Below are positions 13,273 to 16,408 of a stretch of DNA of 16,408 nt, piece by piece. This DNA is from Bacteroidales bacterium (lineage in GTDB: Bacteria; Bacteroidota; Bacteroidia; Bacteroidales; P3): positions 1 through 16,408 of the forward strand of contig CAAGNU010000247.1 of the NCBI GenBank assembly GCA_900771365.1, read 5' to 3'. The translations under genes were made by a program, and so were the position numbers. Numbering within the stretch: position 1 is the stretch's first letter; every line of letters starts with the position of its first letter. Under the pieces are notes generated by a model, which worked only from the letters and a program-made list of their open reading frames with translations, ran no database searches and was not told the DNA's origin.

Positions 13273-15876
13273 ATGAAACAGAAATTATGGTTTTTATTGC
13301 TCATATTCGCCCTTGTAGGGTGCAACAAGGATCCATTTGAAGACCTTCCTATTGATCGTGCTCCCGTAACAGGAAGTATCGTGCTCCCTGACGGCTCAAG
13401 TCCGAAAGGCATGGAGGTGGTAGGCGTACTCGGCAGTCAAGATGTTGACCGAAATGGCTCGTTCGGAACGGAAGTAATCGAATGCCAAGACCCGCAATTA
13501 CTATTCGTAAATGATGCTTCGGGTGCTCCGGCCATGCTGTATCGCGGTATACCCAACGCAAAAAAGGGTGGTGTCGAGATTAGTGCTGCCTCTACGGCTC
13601 TTGCCCTCATCACCATGCAGCCCGCTCTGGCTTCGTGCAAGGGGGCGGATTTCGACGAGCTTTGCTGCTATATCAAGAGTCTTGACTCTTACAGAGCGTT
13701 TGAAAGGACTATCACCAAATCGATGATGGAAGGCCGAAATGTTCTGGACACGAATAACGCAGCTGTGATTCTTGCCCTGAGGACAGTCTCGGACGATGTG
13801 TTCAGCTCCCTGATGTCTTCTGGAAGCAAGAATAGTTTCTATGGAACAAACCTTGACCCCATTGATTTCTTTGTTGATGGTAGCACTGTGACTATGCAAG
13901 CCATGTCTGTTAATCCAACGTATACAGGAACAGTTATTTCTCCATCTGGTCGAGAAACCCCAGTTCAGGTACATAGCCGCTCAGATTATTGTGTGTGGGA
14001 TTTGGTAAACAACCGCACAGTGCATGGTGAGCCTGTGTCCTTCGAATTGGCCTCAGTAGGTACTTATGTGTTTGATCTTGAATGGAAAAATAAATATGGA
14101 TGGCTTAATCTTGGAGGAAATATATTATCTGAAATAATGGACATCATAGGTATAGGTAGTCTATTTGATAGTGATGATATCGATTTAATTCTTGAGTGGA
14201 TAGTTCCTGCTATTCAAGATTTGTGTGATGCTATTGATTTTGCTATTGACGTTACACCTCCGTATGACGTTTCATGGTGGGATAATTTGCCTTTGAAGAA
14301 TACGCTTATTGAAAGAGGAAAACAAGTTATAATAGATTTATGGGATTTGTTGGCTGAATGGTTTCCCAACAAGATCTCCAAAGACCTTTTGAAAGATGTG
14401 GGGAAAGCATTTAGTGTAATTTCATCCGCAGAAGGACTTTCCAATATGATAATGCGAGTCGGTTTCGCAATATATTCTCCCAATCAGATTAAGTGGAGCG
14501 TTGTGAAATTCCCTAATGGTCAGGTTGGTGCCTCGGACTATTATATTGAAATACTAAGCGGTAATTATCAATCTGGAGCGTCTGGCTCACTTTTGCCCGA
14601 AGATTTGGTGGTGAAGGTATATACTGCCCATCCGCAGTCGTTAGGAGGAATGAGAGTTAAATTTACGCCTGCAACAAGTTTGGGCTTTTCCCAGTCTTCA
14701 GGAACGGTTATTCCTGCTGAAGCCATTACCGATGGGAACGGTATCGCTCGTACCAGATGGAAGTTAGGCAGATCTAATCCCTTGATGCCTCAGCAGGTTT
14801 CTGCCACGGTGGTCGACCAAAACGGTAACTCAATATCGAACACGGTTATTTTCTATGCCACCACGACCATCACTAATCCCCTAATCCGTCAGCTAAATCT
14901 GGTGTCTGGCGATAATCAGTTAGGTTATGAGTATGATCAATTGGCCGACCCTCTGACGGTGAGAGTGGAATGCCATCAAGGCCCGATGAGTGTCTCTCCC
15001 GCTGGGCAAAAGGTTCGTTTCTCCGTTATTTCAGGTGGCGGACAACTGTCCGCCTCACAAGTCACCGTGGGTTCGGATGGCCTCGCGCAGGTCTATTGGA
15101 CGCTCGGCTCCAGCAATATGACAACACAGCAAGTAAAAGCCGAAGTTGTAAACTCAGATGATCAGCCCGTGTCCGAAGCAGTTGTCTTCCAGGCCACAGC
15201 CATGGAACCTTATACGGATCTTCAACTCGGCTTGGTAGCACATTATCCATTTGATGGAAATGCCATGGACATGAGTGGTCACGAGAACCATGGCTCGTCT
15301 TTTGGCGTAACATCCACCACCAACCGATATGGTCTGCCTGGCCGAGCCCTTCACTTCGGAGGAATTGACGCTTCGCAGGCCGTCCATGTGCCCAATAGTC
15401 CTTCTTTGCAGTTCTCTAATGCGATGTCCATCTCAATGTGGTTCAAAGGTGAAAGCAGAAGGGGTATGGCTCGCAGAAGAACAGGGGTTAGCGATAATTC
15501 CAGCGTTCAACATTTGTTTGCAAAGGATTACGATAATGGCCCCATGGCTGGCTGCATAGTATATCAGCAGAATGGAAGCACCACCCTGGCACTTACTAAT
15601 AGTTCCGTAGGAGTGGGCGTGGATTGTCCAATAAACCTTAATGAGTGGCACCATGTCGTTTATGTCATCACTAACACGAATATGAAGATTTATTTGGACG
15701 GACGCTATATTGGAGGAAGGGAAGAGAACACTTCGTTCACTATTGCGAACAATCGTGATCTCTGGTTTGGACGTTTGCGAGACGAGTGGTATCCGTTCTG
15801 TGGCTCTTTGGACGACATAAGGATATATAATCGAGAGTTGAGCCGCTTTGAGGTCGCCGCGTTATATCACTTGTAA
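13273..15876 (+). CDS. Surface-type lipoprotein with two Ig-like repeats and a C-terminal LamG domain
   Basis: An 867-residue lipoprotein. Signal segment WFLLLIFALVGC gives a clear lipobox (LVGC, Cys17), and the following NKDPFEDLP is acidic, like the surface-export signals of Bacteroidota lipoproteins. Residues 20-270 are unrecognised. Residues about 270-405 are rich in Trp/Ile/Asp and helical, also unrecognised, and come from visibly AT-richer DNA. Two Big/invasin-like Ig repeats lie at about 420-533 and 537-643; both carry a G-x-A ... W-x-LG-x-SN ... QQV-x-A core. A LamG/concanavalin-like domain covers about 652-866: LVAHYPFDGNAMDMSGHENHG, MSISMWFKG, NEWHHVVYVI, MKIYLDGRYIGG, GSLDDIRIYNREL. 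LamG domains often bind glycans or proteins, so a role in adhesion or carbohydrate contact is plausible but unproven. The upstream 123-base spacer shows no clear promoter or terminator. No T9SS tail is present. Confidence 0.85.
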   Translation: MKQKLWFLLLIFALVGCNKDPFEDLPIDRAPVTGSIVLPDGSSPKGMEVVGVLGSQDVDRNGSFGTEVIECQDPQLLFVNDASGAPAMLYRGIPNAKKGGVEISAASTALALITMQPALASCKGADFDELCCYIKSLDSYRAFERTITKSMMEGRNVLDTNNAAVILALRTVSDDVFSSLMSSGSKNSFYGTNLDPIDFFVDGSTVTMQAMSVNPTYTGTVISPSGRETPVQVHSRSDYCVWDLVNNRTVHGEPVSFELASVGTYVFDLEWKNKYGWLNLGGNILSEIMDIIGIGSLFDSDDIDLILEWIVPAIQDLCDAIDFAIDVTPPYDVSWWDNLPLKNTLIERGKQVIIDLWDLLAEWFPNKISKDLLKDVGKAFSVISSAEGLSNMIMRVGFAIYSPNQIKWSVVKFPNGQVGASDYYIEILSGNYQSGASGSLLPEDLVVKVYTAHPQSLGGMRVKFTPATSLGFSQSSGTVIPAEAITDGNGIARTRWKLGRSNPLMPQQVSATVVDQNGNSISNTVIFYATTTITNPLIRQLNLVSGDNQLGYEYDQLADPLTVRVECHQGPMSVSPAGQKVRFSVISGGGQLSASQVTVGSDGLAQVYWTLGSSNMTTQQVKAEVVNSDDQPVSEAVVFQATAMEPYTDLQLGLVAHYPFDGNAMDMSGHENHGSSFGVTSTTNRYGLPGRALHFGGIDASQAVHVPNSPSLQFSNAMSISMWFKGESRRGMARRRTGVSDNSSVQHLFAKDYDNGPMAGCIVYQQNGSTTLALTNSSVGVGVDCPINLNEWHHVVYVITNTNMKIYLDGRYIGGREENTSFTIANNRDLWFGRLRDEWYPFCGSLDDIRIYNRELSRFEVAALYHL

Positions 15877-15946
15877 ATCATATAGAAGAAAAATGAACCT
15901 TTCCGCCTCGGCGGACATAAAATAGCAATAGATAATCATATAGATA
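15877..15946 (+). promoter_or_regulatory. Leader of the BspA-like gene with a duplicated start-site motif and a palindrome
   Basis: AATCATATAGA occurs at 15876-15886 and again at 15934-15944, each followed closely by an ATG (15893 and 15947). The first ATG opens an 11-codon frame (MNLSASADIK, stop at 15923-15925). Inside it is a perfect palindrome TCCGCCTCGGCGGA (15902-15915), which could fold as a five-base stem with a CTCG loop. The second ATG starts the real gene. No T run follows the palindrome. It may be a regulatory leader or a remnant of duplication. Confidence 0.4.
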
Positions 15947-16408
15947 ATGAAAAAAGCAATATTCCTCGGCCTTTTCGCCATCCTCGGCCTCACCTCCGCT
16001 TGGGCACAAGCCTTCGACTTCAGCGCTACCGCCCCCACAGGCCAGACATTGTATTATCGTATTACCTCTATAAGTAACCATACTGTTGAAGTGAGTTATC
16101 TGGTGCGCTATACTGGATATGCTATGTCTTCAGGCTCGCTCTCCATCCCCAGCACGGTAACCTATAGCGGAATAGTTTATTCCGTCACCTCTATAGGAGA
16201 CTTGGCGTTTTATGAATGCACCAGCCTTACGAGCGTCACCATTCCGAATTCCGTCACCTCTATAGGAGACTTGGCGTTTGATCTCTGCACCAGCCTTACG
16301 AGCGTCACCATTCCGAATTCCGTCACCTCTATAGGAAACGCTGCGTTTTATTACTGCACCAGCCTTACGAGCGTCACCATTCCGAATTCCGTCACCTCTA
16401 TAGGAAAC
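15947..16408 (+). CDS. BspA-like leucine-rich repeat protein, 5' part only
   Basis: The frame is open from the ATG at 15947 to the window edge (154 codons, no stop). Residues 1-21 are a signal peptide (MKKAIFLGLFAILG, then TSAWAQ). Residues 22-78 form a short N-terminal domain (AFDFSATAPTGQTLYYRI, SGSLSIPSTVTYSG) that commonly precedes BspA-type repeats in Bacteroidales. From residue 79 there are 23-residue repeats with core SVTSIG..AF..CTSLTSVTIPN, the LRR_5/BspA type (three full and the start of a fourth). Such proteins are secreted surface proteins; some bind fibronectin or host cells. The C-terminus, where a T9SS sorting signal would be expected, is outside the window. The gene lies 70 bases after the LamG lipoprotein gene on the same strand. 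Confidence 0.9.
   Translation, partial: MKKAIFLGLFAILGLTSAWAQAFDFSATAPTGQTLYYRITSISNHTVEVSYLVRYTGYAMSSGSLSIPSTVTYSGIVYSVTSIGDLAFYECTSLTSVTIPNSVTSIGDLAFDLCTSLTSVTIPNSVTSIGNAAFYYCTSLTSVTIPNSVTSIGN
16181..16408 (+). repeat. 69-bp in-frame tandem repeats of the BspA-like gene
   Basis: Units start at 16181, 16250, 16319 and 16388 (last one cut by the window edge). Most of each unit is identical to the base, including third codon positions. Units 1 and 2 differ at four bases; units 2 and 3 differ at seven. Differences fall only in two small patches: the two codons after the SIG residues and the two codons before CTSL. The near-identity indicates recent amplification or gene conversion, and unit number may vary between strains. 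Confidence 0.95.

Overview
The window looks like chromosomal DNA from a member of the order Bacteroidales (Bacteroidota). The evidence is a TAnnTTTG-type promoter box, a protein ending in the type B sorting domain of the type IX secretion system (T9SS), a GldH-like lipoprotein, a surface-type lipoprotein whose +1 Cys is followed by acidic residues, a BspA-like leucine-rich repeat protein and a membrane-bound pyrophosphatase. I cannot name a genus from the sequence alone.

The window splits at about 8,700 into two divergent halves. The left half is read on the minus strand. From the divergence point leftward it carries hppA (ion-pumping pyrophosphatase), a strong hairpin terminator, a large T9SS cargo protein with a nidogen-like region, a second hairpin, and then a tight cluster asd - gldH-like - uvrC. 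Left of uvrC is a gene-free stretch of about 330 bases that includes a tandem array of a 41-bp unit (about 4.6 copies, cut by the window edge).

The right half is read on the plus strand. It carries argS, a 161-base intergenic region with an elaborate RNA-like fold, an acyl-ACP thioesterase, and an S41 carboxyl-terminal processing protease only 5 bases after the thioesterase. These are followed by a large, probably surface-exposed lipoprotein with two Ig-like repeats and a C-terminal LamG domain, and by the start of a BspA-like protein that runs off the right edge.

hppA, argS, asd, uvrC, the thioesterase and the protease are housekeeping genes. The T9SS cargo protein, the lipoprotein and the BspA-like protein are envelope or surface proteins. 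The less ordinary signals are the non-coding 97-base fold between argS and the thioesterase, whose two hairpin loops are complementary (possible kissing loop); the 41-bp array, which carries one dyad per unit; the 69-bp repeats of the BspA-like gene, whose differences are confined to a few codons and all change the amino acid; and an AT-rich, differently composed middle section of the LamG lipoprotein gene. I see no CRISPR array, insertion sequence, tRNA or rRNA gene.
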